Source: Micromonospora yasonensis (lineage in GTDB: Bacteria > Actinomycetota > Actinomycetes > Mycobacteriales > Micromonosporaceae). Taken from it: DNA of 64,000 bases. A program made the position numbers and the translations under genes. The DNA lies in NCBI RefSeq assembly GCF_026013475.1, contig NZ_JAPDPH010000002.1, forward strand, positions 38,833 through 102,832. Reading direction: 5' to 3'. The notes under the pieces were generated by a model. It was not told where the DNA came from. It worked only from the letters and a program-made list of their open reading frames with translations, and searched no databases. The stretch's first letter is position 1, and each line of letters opens with the position of its first letter. This document shows positions 9,072 to 18,257 of the stretch, one piece after another.

Positions 9072-10655
9072 GTGCGGTTTCTCGACCTGGCGGCCACCTC
9101 CGCCGCGGTGGGCGCCACCAGCGGCCGGCGGGCCAAGGTGGAGCTGCTCGCCGCGGCGCTGCGGTCGCTCGACCCCGACGAGGTTCCGGCCGGCGCCGGC
9201 TACCTGGCCGGCGAGCTGCGGCAACGACAGACCGGGGTGGGCTGGGCGAGCCTGCGTGACCTGCCGCCACCGGCGGCCGAGCCGACGCTGACGGTGGGCG
9301 GGGTCGACGCGGCCGTCGAGGAGATCGCGGCGGTCCACGGCCCCGGCTCGCAGGCCCGCCGGCGGGAGCTGGTCGGCCGGCTCTTCGCCGCCGCCACCGC
9401 CGACGAGCAGCGGCTGCTGGCCGGCCTGTTCCGTGGTGAGCTGCGCCAGGGCGCCCAGGCCGGCCTGCTCGCCGACGCGGTGGCCCGGGCCGCCGAGGTG
9501 CCGGTGTCGGCCGTCCGCCGGGCGCTGCTGCTCGCCGGCGACCTGCGGGCCGTGGCGGTCGCCGCGCTCACCGGCGGCGCTGCGGCGCTGGCCGGGTTCG
9601 GGCTCCAGGTGGGTCGCCCGCTGGCTCCGATGCTGGCCCAGAGCGCCCCCACGGTGGACGAGGCACTCACCGCCACCGGCACCCCGGCGGTGGTCGACGT
9701 GAAGCTCGACGGCATCCGGATCCAGGTGCACCGGTCCGGCCAGGACATCGCGGTCTTCACCCGAAGCCTGGACGACATCACCACCCGACTGCCCGAGGTG
9801 GTCGCCGCCGTCCGCGCGCTGCCCGCCCGGGAGTTGGTGCTCGACGGCGAGGCGATCGGGCTGGACGCCACCGGCCGCCCGTTGCCCTTCCAGGAGACCT
9901 CGAGCCGGGCGTCCCGGCGTACCACCCCCAGCACCACCGGTGGGACGCCGGTGTCGCCCGCCGTGCTCGCCGCCGCCGAGCGGACCGGCGACACGGTGCT
10001 GACGCCGTACTTCTTCGATCTGCTCCACCTCGACGGCGCGGATCTGATCGACCTGCCCGGCCGGGAGCGGTGGGCCGCGCTGGCCGGCGCGGTCGACCCG
10101 ACGCTGCTGGTCGGCCGGGTGGTGGTCGACGACGCGGAGCAGGCCGGCGCGGCGTTCGCCGCCGCCATCGACGCCGGCCAGGAGGGGGTGGTGGTCAAGG
10201 ATCCGGCCGCCCCCTACGACGCCGGGCGGCGCGGCTCGGCCTGGGTCAAGGTCAAGCCCCGGCACACGCTCGACCTGGTGGTGCTGGCGGTCGAGTGGGG
10301 CAGTGGCCGGCGGCAGGGCTGGCTGTCCAACCTGCACCTCGGCGCCCGTGACCCCCGCACCGGCGAGTTCGTCATGCTCGGCAAGACCTTCAAGGGGCTC
10401 ACCGACGAGCTGCTCCGCTGGCAGACCGAGCGCTTTCTCGACCTCGCGGTGGAGAAGGGGGACTGGGTGGTCCGGGTCCGTCCCGAGCAGGTGGTCGAGA
10501 TCGCCTTCGACGGGGTGCAGACCAGCAGCCGCTACCCGGGCGGCATGGCACTGCGGTTCGCCCGGGTGGTGCGCTACCGCGACGACAAGACCGCCGCCGA
10601 GGCCGACACCATCGACGCGGTGCGGGCCATCCACGAGGGCCGGGTCACCGGCTGA
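9072..10655 (+). CDS. lig: ATP-dependent DNA ligase (LigB type)
   Basis: The 527-aa enzyme seals nicks using ATP. Residues 1-200 form the helical DNA-binding domain. Motif I is [13 protein letters not shown] near residue 210, with the adenylated Lys. Motif III-like LVLDGEAIG, motif IV GVVVKD and motif V WVKVKP follow. The C-terminal OB domain includes [11 protein letters not shown] and [15 protein letters not shown]. The layout matches actinobacterial LigB, a non-essential ligase alongside LigA. The GTG at 9072 starts at the conserved RFLDLA. It is convergent with the SURF1 gene. Confidence 0.92.
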   Translation: MRFLDLAATSAAVGATSGRRAKVELLAAALRSLDPDEVPAGAGYLAGELRQRQTGVGWASLRDLPPPAAEPTLTVGGVDAAVEEIAAVHGPGSQARRRELVGRLFAAATADEQRLLAGLFRGELRQGAQAGLLADAVARAAEVPVSAVRRALLLAGDLRAVAVAALTGGAAALAGFGLQVGRPLAPMLAQSAPTVDEALTATGTPAVVDVKLDGIRIQVHRSGQDIAVFTRSLDDITTRLPEVVAAVRALPARELVLDGEAIGLDATGRPLPFQETSSRASRRTTPSTTGGTPVSPAVLAAAERTGDTVLTPYFFDLLHLDGADLIDLPGRERWAALAGAVDPTLLVGRVVVDDAEQAGAAFAAAIDAGQEGVVVKDPAAPYDAGRRGSAWVKVKPRHTLDLVVLAVEWGSGRRQGWLSNLHLGARDPRTGEFVMLGKTFKGLTDELLRWQTERFLDLAVEKGDWVVRVRPEQVVEIAFDGVQTSSRYPGGMALRFARVVRYRDDKTAAEADTIDAVRAIHEGRVTG

Positions 10656-10734
10656 GCCCCCGCCGGCGCGGGCGGCACGGGGAACCGGGCCGTGACGGGC
10701 GAGGTGGCGAAGCGCTCCGGGGCGCCGGAACCGG

Positions 10735-11559
10735 TCAGGCGGAGGCGGGGGAGGCCGCCTCGGCGGCCCGGTCGACCGGCCTACGCGGGCGATCGAGGCC
10801 GGCCATCCGGCGCGCCTCGCGGCGGGCCACCCAGCCGTAGCCGACGAGGCTCATGCCGGCGAAGAGCCACCACTGCACCACGTACCCGAAGTTCTGCCAG
10901 TTGTTGGTGTGCCCGATCGGCACCGCCTGGAACGCCGGGTCGGCGGCCGGCGCCTGCTGGTCGAGCAGCACGTAGCCGCCGGCCACCGGGTACGGGAGCT
11001 GCTTCGCGAGCCGGGGGATGCTGATCCTCCGGGTCTCCAGCTTGCCGTCGCGCCGGTCGACCGCGCCGCCGCCGCTCTCGCTGGACACCACCCGACCGGT
11101 GACCGTGACGTCACCGGCCGGCGCGGCCGGCACCTGCGGCTGGGTGGTGGCGCCAGCGCCCGGTGCGGGCGGGATCCAGCCCCGGTCCACCAGCACGGCC
11201 GTGCCGTCGGCGAGGACCAGTGGGGTGAGCACCTCGAAGCCGACCACGTTGTCGACGGTCCGGCCGCGGACCAGGACCACGTTGGCGCTGTCGTACCGGC
11301 CGGTCGCGGTCACCTTGGTCCAGGTCAGCCGCTCGGCCGGGGCCGGGCCGGTGCTGCCGGAGCCGCCGCTCGGGGCGGGCAGGGCGGCACGCAGCGGCGC
11401 CGGAGGCATCGTCGACCCGGCGTCGATCCGCTCGTTGATCGCGGTACGGCCCCGGTAGCGGTCCAGCTGCCAGTTGCCGAGAAATACCATCACCGCGGCG
11501 GCGACCAGGGTCAGCGCGAGATAGCCCAGCCAGCGCGGGGTCAGCAGGAACCGGTACAC
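10735..11559 (-). CDS. SURF1 family cytochrome c oxidase assembly protein
   Basis: The 274-aa membrane protein has the SURF1 architecture. A first transmembrane helix (residues 8-28) is followed by the signature LGNWQLDRYRGR. An extracytoplasmic domain contains VLVDRGWIP, and a second helix lies near residues 230-250. SURF1 helps insert haem a into cytochrome oxidase. I start at the GTG at 11559 because the homologous region begins VYRFLLTPRW; a TTG at 11568 is an alternative. The C-terminal 25 residues are basic and Ala/Pro-rich. Confidence 0.88.
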   Translation of the reverse strand: MYRFLLTPRWLGYLALTLVAAAVMVFLGNWQLDRYRGRTAINERIDAGSTMPPAPLRAALPAPSGGSGSTGPAPAERLTWTKVTATGRYDSANVVLVRGRTVDNVVGFEVLTPLVLADGTAVLVDRGWIPPAPGAGATTQPQVPAAPAGDVTVTGRVVSSESGGGAVDRRDGKLETRRISIPRLAKQLPYPVAGGYVLLDQQAPAADPAFQAVPIGHTNNWQNFGYVVQWWLFAGMSLVGYGWVARREARRMAGLDRPRRPVDRAAEAASPASA

Positions 11560-11740
11560 GATTGCCAAGGCTACCCGTGTGAGCGGGGCCACCGGCTCGC
11601 ACCGGGCCGGAAGCCGGTCCCGGAACCGGAACGGGGTGGGACGGACGCCCGTGCGGAACCGACCGGTCGGCCGCCGCCCCGTGTCGGCACGGGCGGGTAT
11701 GGTCACGCGGGCGGAAAACACCCCAGACCAGGAGTCGATG

Positions 11741-13108
11741 ATGACCCTCGTGCCGCGCGTCGTGCTCAGCGCGCCCTCCTCGGGGCACGGCACCGGTGCC
11801 CTCGCCCTCGGGCTGCTCGCCGCCCTCACCGAGCGGGGGCTGGACGTGGCCGGCTGCAAGATCGGGCCGGACCAGGTGGACGCGGCGTACCTCGGGCTGG
11901 CCGGTGGGCGCCCCGGGCGCAACCTGGATCCCCGGCTGGTCGGCCCGGAGCGGGTCGCGCCGCTGTTCGCGCACGGCGCGGCCGGGGCCGACTTCGTGCT
12001 GGTGCAGGGCACCATGGGCCTGTACGACTCGGTCGCCGGCCACCCGGAGGCCGAATCCACCGCCGCCGTCGCCACCGCGCTGCGCAGCCCGGTGGTGCTG
12101 GCGGTGGACGTGGCCGCGATGGGCCAGTCGGTGGCCGCCCTGGTGCACGGCTTCCGGGCGTACGACGAGCAGCTCTGGCTGGCTGGCGTGATCCTCAACC
12201 GGGTGGCGTCGCCCCGGCACGAGGCGATGCTGTGCGAGGCGCTCGACGACATCGGCGTGCCGGTCTACGGCGCGTTGCGCCGGCACGAGCTGTCCCCGGC
12301 GCTCCCGGCCCGCCGGCACGGGATGGTCCCGGTGGTCCAGCGCGACGGCGAGGCGCTGCGCGCGGTGCGCCGGCTCGGCGAGGCCGTGGCCGCCGCCGTC
12401 GACCTGGACCGGCTGCTCGGGCTGGCCCGTTCCGCGCCGGAGCTGGCGGTCGAGCCGTGGTCGCCGGCCCCGGCCGTCGCCCCGCCGGCCGGGGAGCGGC
12501 CGGTGGTCGCGCTGGCCGGCGGCCCGGGTGGCAGCTACAGCCACCCGGAGACCGCGGAGCTGCTGCGCGCGGCCGGGGCCGAGGTGGTCACCGTCGACCC
12601 GCTGCGCGACGAGGCCCTGCCCGCCGGGACCCGCGCGCTGGTCGTCGGCGGCGGGCTCCCCGAGACGTACGCGGACCGGCTCTCCGCCAACCGTCGGCTC
12701 TGCATCGCGGTGGCCGAGCTGGCCCGTACCGGGCGGCCGGTGATCGCCGAGGGGGCCGGGCTGCTCTGGCTGGCCCGGGAGCTGGACGGGCTGCCCATGT
12801 GCGGGGTGCTCGACGCGATCGGCGCCAGCCGGGACGGCCTGGTGATCGGCTACCGGGAGGCGACCGCCGCCGGTGACAGCGTGCTGGCCCCGGCCGGCGC
12901 CACGGTGATCGGGCACAAGCAGCACGCCGCCGTGCTCACCCCGCGGGCCGGTGAGCGGGCGGCGTGGACCTGGGCGGGCGGCGCCCCCGAGGGCTTCGTC
13001 TGGCGGGGCGTGCACGCCTCGCAGCTCGTCCCGCACTGGGCCGCGTACCCGGAGATCGCGGCCCGGCTCGTCGCGGCGGCCGTGGCCCCGGCGGAGGCCC
13101 CGGCGTGA
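11741..13108 (+). CDS. CobB/CbiA-like protein lacking catalytic residues (pseudo-cobyrinate a,c-diamide synthase)
   Basis: The 455-aa protein has the full two-domain layout of cobyrinate a,c-diamide synthase, but key residues are changed. The P-loop expected as SGxGKT reads SGHGTG, with no Lys. KxGPDYIDPxxH reads KIGPDQVDAAYL. In the glutaminase domain the expected AECGGLLYL reads AEGAGLLWL near residue 345, so the nucleophile Cys is gone, and the usual GHEFH is GHKQH. The rest (GRPGRNLDP, VVGGGLPETYADRL) is well conserved. It therefore probably cannot hydrolyse glutamine. GGAG suits the ATG at 11741 better than the one at 11738. The stop overlaps the next gene (GTGA). Confidence 0.75.
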   Translation: MTLVPRVVLSAPSSGHGTGALALGLLAALTERGLDVAGCKIGPDQVDAAYLGLAGGRPGRNLDPRLVGPERVAPLFAHGAAGADFVLVQGTMGLYDSVAGHPEAESTAAVATALRSPVVLAVDVAAMGQSVAALVHGFRAYDEQLWLAGVILNRVASPRHEAMLCEALDDIGVPVYGALRRHELSPALPARRHGMVPVVQRDGEALRAVRRLGEAVAAAVDLDRLLGLARSAPELAVEPWSPAPAVAPPAGERPVVALAGGPGGSYSHPETAELLRAAGAEVVTVDPLRDEALPAGTRALVVGGGLPETYADRLSANRRLCIAVAELARTGRPVIAEGAGLLWLARELDGLPMCGVLDAIGASRDGLVIGYREATAAGDSVLAPAGATVIGHKQHAAVLTPRAGERAAWTWAGGAPEGFVWRGVHASQLVPHWAAYPEIAARLVAAAVAPAEAPA

Positions 13109-13674
13109 TCGGGCAGGTGGCGATCCGACGGTTCCCGGCGCTGACCGTCTCCACCCCGCGCATCGAGGTACGCCCGCTGCTGGCGGCGGACGCGGACGCG
13201 GTGGACGAGGTGTTCGCCGACCGGCAGACCCAGCGCTGGCTGCCGCTGGCCGACGCGTCCGGGCAGATCGACGGGCAAGCCTGGTGCACCGAGCTGGCCC
13301 GGCAGCGCCGGGACAGCGGGGACGGCGACCACTACGGGCTGCTCCGCCGGGAGGACCAGCGGGTGGTCGGCTGCCTCTGGACCCGGCGCACCGACTGGGG
13401 TGCCCGGCTGACCGAGATCTCGTACGCGCTCGCCCCGCACGCCCGGGGGTTCGGCCTGGCCGCCGAGGCGGTCGACGCGGTGGCCATCGCACTGATCCTG
13501 GAGCACGGCTTCCAGCGGGTCGAGCTGCGGGTCGCGCCGGGGAACGTGGCCTCCCGCCGGGTGGCCGAGAAGGCCGGCTTCAGCTACGAGGGCCTGTTGC
13601 GCAACGCAGGCTTCGTCCGGGGCGCCCGGGTCGACCTCGAACTCTGGTCGTTCGTCGCCGCCGACCTGCGCTGA
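13105..13674 (+). CDS. GNAT family N-acetyltransferase (RimJ/RimL type)
   Basis: The 189-aa protein is an acetyltransferase of the RimJ/RimL class. It opens with TPRIEVRPLLAADADAV, the usual first strand and helix. The acetyl-CoA region is EISYALAPHARGFGLAAEAV around residues 107-126. It ends with RVELRVAPGNVASRRVAEKAGF and a strand, the common GNAT finish. The substrate is unknown. The GTG at 13105 overlaps the stop of the CobB-like gene, so the two are coupled, which could hint at a shared role. Confidence 0.85.
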   Translation: MIGQVAIRRFPALTVSTPRIEVRPLLAADADAVDEVFADRQTQRWLPLADASGQIDGQAWCTELARQRRDSGDGDHYGLLRREDQRVVGCLWTRRTDWGARLTEISYALAPHARGFGLAAEAVDAVAIALILEHGFQRVELRVAPGNVASRRVAEKAGFSYEGLLRNAGFVRGARVDLELWSFVAADLR

Positions 13675-13702
13675 GCGCCGCCGGCCCGCGCCCCGGACGC
13701 GA

Positions 13703-13739
13703 TCAAGAGGTCCGCGGGCAGCGGCCGCGAACCTCTTGA
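13703..13739. terminator. Bidirectional terminator hairpin between convergent genes
   Basis: TCAAGAGGT (13703-13711) and ACCTCTTGA (13731-13739) are perfect inverted arms. CGCG/CGCG pairs extend the stem inward with one mismatch. The hairpin lies between the 3' ends of the acetyltransferase and PBP genes and can serve both strands. Confidence 0.65.
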
Positions 13740-13775
13740 CCATCAGCCCGGGCGCACCCCCGGGCGGTCCGGCGG

Positions 13776-15911
13776 TCAGCCGACGATCTGGTCGGACGGT
13801 GGGGTGAACTGGCGGACGGGCTGGCCCTTGAGCGCGTCGCGCAGGGTCGTCGCCACCGCGTCGACCGGAACCTGGGACAACCCGTCACCGACGGCGTTGA
13901 ACGGGTTGTCCGGGTCGGCGATGAAGCTCGCCGCAGCCAGCTCCGGGGTGTAGCCGGCGAACCAGGCCGACCGGGTGCTGTCGGTGGTGCCCGTCTTGCC
14001 GGCGACCGGGCGGCCGACCGTGCCCCGGACGCTGTCGGCGGTCGACCAGCCGCCGCAGCCGCCCTTGGCCGGGGTGTCGCCGGTCGGGCAGCGCGCGGCG
14101 TCGGTGGCCGCCCGCGCGGCGTCCGCGCTGACCACCTGCCGACAGCGCGGCTTGGCGACCTCTCGCTCCACCCCGCCGGCGGTCGTGTACATCGCCGGTG
14201 TGCCGTCCCGGTTCAGGATCGAGATGACCGGGATGGCCTCGCAGTACCGGCCGTCGGCGGCCACCGCGGCGTACGCGTTCGCCATCTCCAGGGGCGTGGC
14301 GTCGGAGACGCCCAGCGTGAACGCGCCCCACTTGTTCGCCTTGCCCGGCGCGGCGTGCTCGCGGTCCACGTCGGTACGCCAGCGCAACCCGAGTTGCTCG
14401 GCCAGGCGCACCCCCTTCTCCGCGCCGACCTTCTCCTCGAGTTGGACGAAGAAGGTGTTCACCGACTTGCCGAAGCCGGACCACATGGTCTGCACGCCGG
14501 TCATCGCGCCGCTGGCGTTGACCGGGGCCCACCCGTCATAGATGGCCGACTGGTACTTGAACGGGGAGTTGATGGTGTCGGAGAGCTTCGTCCCGGAGTT
14601 GAGCGCGGCGAGCATCGTGAACATCTTGAACGTCGATCCGGCCTGGTACCCGGGGAGTGTGCCCCCGCCGAGCAACGGCGCGACCGTGTTCGGGTAGTTC
14701 GCCTTGACCTTCGGGCCGGCCTCCGGGTTGGAGCTGTTCGGGTTCTCGCTCAGGTCGAGCGAGTAGGTCCGGTTCACCGCCATCGCCTTGATCCGTCCGG
14801 TGCCCGGTTCGGCCACCACGATGCCGTTGGCGTACGGGCTGCCCGTGGCGTCCTTGGCACCCACGTTCTTCTCCGCCGCATCCTGGATCTTGGGGTCGAG
14901 GGCGAGCACGATGCGGTAGCCGCCGCGGCGCAGCTTGTCCATCCGTTCCAGTCGGTTGCTCCCGAACGCGGGCTGGGTGCTCCACCAGTTCTTCAGGTAG
15001 TCGCAGTAGAAGCCCCAGGTCGCCTGGTACTTCTCCAGGAGCGAGGCGCAGTCGTTCGGCGGGTTGGTGAGCCGGAGTTTGATCGGCTCGGCCTTGGCCT
15101 GCGTGGCGGCGTCCGGCGACAGGTAGCCGAGGCGGGCCATGTTGTCGAGCACGTAGTTGCGCCGGGCGGTGGCGTCCTTCTGGTCGGAGGTGATCGGGTC
15201 GTACTCCGACGGGGACTTGACCAGGCCGGCGAGGGTGGCCGCCTCGACCGGACTGAGCGTGGCCGGGGTCTTGGAGAAGAAGATCTGCGCGGCCGCGTAG
15301 ATCCCGTACGCCCGGTGGCCGAAGTAGGCCGAGTTGAGGTAGCGCTCCAGGACCTGTTCCTTGCTGAGATGCTTCTCGATCTCCAGCGCCATGCGCATCT
15401 CCTTGACCTTGCGCAGGCTGGTCTGCTGGGTGGCCTCCTGGACCTCCTTCGGCGTCTTGGCGCTGTCCCGCAGGGCCATCCGGACGTACTGCATGGTCAG
15501 CGTCGAGGCGCCCTGGGAGACGCCGCCGGAGCGGGCGTTGGACACGAAGGCGCGGGCCACGCCCTTCGGGTCGACGCCGTGGTGCTGGTAGAACCGGTTG
15601 TCCTCGGCGGCGACGATCGCCTGCTGGACGTTCGGCGAGATGTCCTCGATCTTGGTGTACTGCCGATACTCCTCATAGAACATCGTCAGCACGGTCTTGC
15701 CGTCGGGCGCGTAGAGGTACGAGGTCTCGGCGGGTAGCGCGGTCTTCAGGATGTCCGTCTTCTGCTCCACTGCGTGCGCGGTGGCCTTGGCGCCGATGCC
15801 GGTGAGGGCGGCAAGCGGGTACGCCACGGCGGCGACCACGATGCCGGCGATCAGCCCGGCGCGGAGGAGGGGAATGGCACGACCAGCGGAGGCAAGGGGT
15901 CGGTTGCTCAC
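13776..15911 (-). CDS. Class A penicillin-binding protein (transglycosylase/transpeptidase)
   Basis: This 711-aa bifunctional peptidoglycan synthase has one N-terminal membrane anchor (residues 13-36). The GT51 glycosyltransferase domain carries the catalytic EDNRFYQHHGVDPKG near residue 105, followed by GASTLTMQYVR. The transpeptidase domain has the acylated Ser in STFK near residue 425, SVN near residue 480 and KTGTT near residue 637. All three penicillin-binding motifs are present. No PASTA repeats follow. The GTG at 15911 is the start, and a dyad lies just upstream. Confidence 0.94.
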   Translation of the reverse strand: MSNRPLASAGRAIPLLRAGLIAGIVVAAVAYPLAALTGIGAKATAHAVEQKTDILKTALPAETSYLYAPDGKTVLTMFYEEYRQYTKIEDISPNVQQAIVAAEDNRFYQHHGVDPKGVARAFVSNARSGGVSQGASTLTMQYVRMALRDSAKTPKEVQEATQQTSLRKVKEMRMALEIEKHLSKEQVLERYLNSAYFGHRAYGIYAAAQIFFSKTPATLSPVEAATLAGLVKSPSEYDPITSDQKDATARRNYVLDNMARLGYLSPDAATQAKAEPIKLRLTNPPNDCASLLEKYQATWGFYCDYLKNWWSTQPAFGSNRLERMDKLRRGGYRIVLALDPKIQDAAEKNVGAKDATGSPYANGIVVAEPGTGRIKAMAVNRTYSLDLSENPNSSNPEAGPKVKANYPNTVAPLLGGGTLPGYQAGSTFKMFTMLAALNSGTKLSDTINSPFKYQSAIYDGWAPVNASGAMTGVQTMWSGFGKSVNTFFVQLEEKVGAEKGVRLAEQLGLRWRTDVDREHAAPGKANKWGAFTLGVSDATPLEMANAYAAVAADGRYCEAIPVISILNRDGTPAMYTTAGGVEREVAKPRCRQVVSADAARAATDAARCPTGDTPAKGGCGGWSTADSVRGTVGRPVAGKTGTTDSTRSAWFAGYTPELAAASFIADPDNPFNAVGDGLSQVPVDAVATTLRDALKGQPVRQFTPPSDQIVG

Positions 15912-15926
15912 GAGGTCAAGCTATGA

Positions 15927-15945
15927 CATTTCCGATTCGGAAATG
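15927..15945. promoter_or_regulatory. Perfect inverted repeat upstream of the PBP gene
   Basis: CATTTCCG and CGGAAATG flank a 3-bp centre (8-3-8 dyad) in an unusually AT-rich patch. The site is 16-34 bp before the PBP start codon, in the 133-bp region shared with the divergent cobC-like gene. It looks like an operator; the regulator is unknown. Confidence 0.5.
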
Positions 15946-16044
15946 AGAAGAATTCATAAACGGGCGAGCTGGTGCAGTGGTGGTGACGCGGCCCACGCCG
16001 GGATCGGCTGTCCCGAGCGACGGCTTCCCGGCAGGATCGCGGAC

Positions 16045-17187
16045 ATGCGCGCTCAGCTCACCGGGACCGCGCCGGACGCCGGGCCGGCCGTACGACAACT
16101 CCAGCTCGGCGCGTCTGACGCCGCGCCGCGACCTGGAGCCGACGAGCCCGACCTCGGGCACCACGGGGACGTCGAGGCCACCCCCGGCCTGGTCGACCTG
16201 GCGGTCAACGTCCGCCGCGCCCCGATGCCCGACTGGCTGGCCGATCCACTGGTCGCCGCCCTCGGCCGGCTCGCCGCGTACCCGGACCCCGGGCCGGCCC
16301 GGGCCGCCGTCGCGCACCGGCACGGGCGCCCCCCGGAGGAGGTGCTCCTGACCGCCGGCGCGGCCGAGGGCTTCGTGCTGCTCGCCCGGGCGCTGCGGGG
16401 CGCCCGGCGGCCGGTGGTGGTGCACCCGCAGTTCACCGAGCCGGAGGCCGCCCTGCGGGCCGCCGGGCACCCCGTCGAGCGGGTGCTGCTCGACCCGGCC
16501 GAGGACTTCCGGCTCGACCCGGCCCGGGTGCCCGCCGACGCCGACCTGGTGATGATCGGCAACCCGACGAACCCGACCTCGGTCCTGCACCCCGCCGAGG
16601 CGCTCGCCGCGCTGGCCCACCCCGGCCGGGTGCTGGTGGTCGACGAGGCGTTCGCCGACACCACGCTCGCCCCGGGCCTCGACGGCGAGCCCGAGTCCCT
16701 CGCCGCGCGTCGCGACCTGCCCGGTCTCGTGGTGGTCCGCAGCCTCACCAAGACCTGGGGGCTGGCCGGGCTGCGGGTCGGCTACCTGCTCGGCGACGCG
16801 GAACTGCTCGCCCGGTGCGCCGCGGCGCAGCCGCTCTGGGCGGTCTCCACCCCGGCGCTTGCCGCCGCGACCGCCTGCGCCGCCCCGGCCGCCGTCGCGG
16901 CCGAGCGCGCCATCGCCGCCGGGCTCGCCGCCGACCGCGAGCACCTGGTGGCCCGCCTCTTCGCCCTGCCCGGGGTACGCGTCGCGGGCCGCCCGGCCAG
17001 CGCCTTCGTGCTGGTCCACCTGCCCGGCGCCGCCGGGGTGCGGGAGCGGCTGCGCGAGCGCGGCTGGGCGGTACGCCGGGGCGACACCTTTCCCGGGCTC
17101 GGCCCGGACTGGTTGCGGATCGCGGTGCGCGATCCGGCCACGACCGACGCGTTCACCGACGTGCTGGCCGAGATCCTGGAGGCATGA
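16045..17187 (+). CDS. cobC: CobC-like PLP aminotransferase fold protein (threonine-phosphate decarboxylase type)
   Basis: The 380-aa fold-type I PLP enzyme resembles mycobacterial Rv2231c/CobC and histidinol-phosphate aminotransferases. GHHGDVEATPGLVDLAVNVR near residues 37-56 starts the conserved part. NPTNPTS binds PLP, VVDEAFAD follows, and the PLP Lys sits in SLTKTWGLAGLRVGY near residue 236. The cobT-cysG neighbours support a cobalamin role, supplying aminopropanol phosphate from threonine phosphate. A 40-bp dispersed hairpin repeat (16099-16138) is inserted in frame near residues 19-32, ahead of the conserved start. Confidence 0.8.
   Translation: MRAQLTGTAPDAGPAVRQLQLGASDAAPRPGADEPDLGHHGDVEATPGLVDLAVNVRRAPMPDWLADPLVAALGRLAAYPDPGPARAAVAHRHGRPPEEVLLTAGAAEGFVLLARALRGARRPVVVHPQFTEPEAALRAAGHPVERVLLDPAEDFRLDPARVPADADLVMIGNPTNPTSVLHPAEALAALAHPGRVLVVDEAFADTTLAPGLDGEPESLAARRDLPGLVVVRSLTKTWGLAGLRVGYLLGDAELLARCAAAQPLWAVSTPALAAATACAAPAAVAAERAIAAGLAADREHLVARLFALPGVRVAGRPASAFVLVHLPGAAGVRERLRERGWAVRRGDTFPGLGPDWLRIAVRDPATTDAFTDVLAEILEA
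16099..16138 (+). repeat. Dispersed 40-bp hairpin repeat, copy 1 (inside cobC)
   Basis: The unit begins CTCCAGCTCGGCGCGTCTGA and ends CGACCTGGAG. CTCCAG and CTGGAG are the outer arms, and the inner TCG and GCGCG segments pair with small bulges. Near-identical units occur at 53531-53570 and 53585-53624. Here it lies in frame in the N-terminal coding part of the cobC-like gene. Confidence 0.75.
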
Positions 17188-18257
17188 TGCTGGAGACCAC
17201 CGTCGCGGCGATCCGTCCGCTCGACGAGGCCGCCATGGCGGCCGCCCGTGAGCTGCAGGGTCGGCTGACCAAGCCGGCCGGCTCGCTCGGCGCCCTGGAG
17301 CCCCTCTCGGTACGCCTCGCCGGGCTGGCCGGGAACTGCCCGCCGCCGCTGCCCGAGCCGGCCGCGGTGGCCATCTTCGCCGGTGACCACGGCGTGCACG
17401 CCCAGGGCGTCACCCCCTGGCCGCAGGAGGTCACCGCCCAGATGATCGGCAACTTCCTGGCCGGCGGCGCGGTGGTCAACGCGTTCGCCCGGCAGGCCGG
17501 CGCCTCGGTCACCGTGGTCGACGTCGGGGTGGCCACCCCGCTGCCGGTGGACGCGGCCGCCGACCCGGCCGGTCCGCGCCTGGTCGCCGCGAACGTACGG
17601 CCCGGCACCCGGGACCTGACGGTCACCGCCGCGCTCACCCGCGACGAGGCGCGGGCGGCCGTGGAGACCGGCATCCGGGTGGCCGGAGAGCTGATCGACG
17701 GCGGGGCGGGGATCCTGCTCACCGGCGACATGGGCATCGGCAACACCACCCCGGCCGCCGCGCTGATCGCCGCGTTCACCGGCGTCGACCCGGCCGAGGC
17801 GACCGGTCGCGGCACCGGAGTGGACGACGAGACGTACGCCCGGAAGGTCGGCGTGGTGCGGGCGGCGCTGGCCCGGCACGCCCCCGACCCGGCCGACCCG
17901 CTGGGCGTGCTGGCCGCCGTCGGCGGGCTGGAGCACGCGGCGCTGGCCGGGCTGGTCCTCGGGGCCGCCGCCCGCCGGGTGCCGGTGCTGCTGGACGGGG
18001 TGATCGCGGTCAGCGCCGCGCTCGTCGCCGCCGCGTTCGCCCCGGACGCGGTCGGCGCGATGGTCGCCGGACACCGCTCGGCCGAGCCCGGTGCCACGGC
18101 GGCGCTGCGGCACCTCGGCCTCGACCCGCTGATCGACCTCGGGCTGCGCCTCGGCGAGGGCACCGGCGCGCTGCTCGCGCTCCCGGTGGTCAGCGGCGCG
18201 GTCCGGGTGCTGCACGAGGTGGCCACGTTCGACGCGGCGGGAGTGGCGGAGAAGTGA
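17187..18257 (+). CDS. cobT: Nicotinate-nucleotide-dimethylbenzimidazole phosphoribosyltransferase CobT
   Basis: The 356-aa enzyme activates the lower-ligand base of cobalamin by transferring phosphoribose from nicotinate mononucleotide. Signatures are TKPAGSLGALE near residue 30, FAGDHGVHAQGVTPWPQEVT near residue 65, and GDMGIGNTTPAAAL near residue 180. The catalytic Glu lies in LRLGEGTGALLALP near residue 320. GGAGG at 17178-17182 favours the ATG at 17187 over the ATG at 17184, which overlaps the upstream stop. Its own stop overlaps the cysG start (GTGA). Confidence 0.95.
   Translation: MLETTVAAIRPLDEAAMAAARELQGRLTKPAGSLGALEPLSVRLAGLAGNCPPPLPEPAAVAIFAGDHGVHAQGVTPWPQEVTAQMIGNFLAGGAVVNAFARQAGASVTVVDVGVATPLPVDAAADPAGPRLVAANVRPGTRDLTVTAALTRDEARAAVETGIRVAGELIDGGAGILLTGDMGIGNTTPAAALIAAFTGVDPAEATGRGTGVDDETYARKVGVVRAALARHAPDPADPLGVLAAVGGLEHAALAGLVLGAAARRVPVLLDGVIAVSAALVAAAFAPDAVGAMVAGHRSAEPGATAALRHLGLDPLIDLGLRLGEGTGALLALPVVSGAVRVLHEVATFDAAGVAEK

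Noticed and set aside
15912..16044. Possible cobalamin riboswitch before cobC-cobT-cysG
   Set aside because: Stretches of GC-rich pairing exist, but I could not find the conserved B12-box or the core motifs in order.
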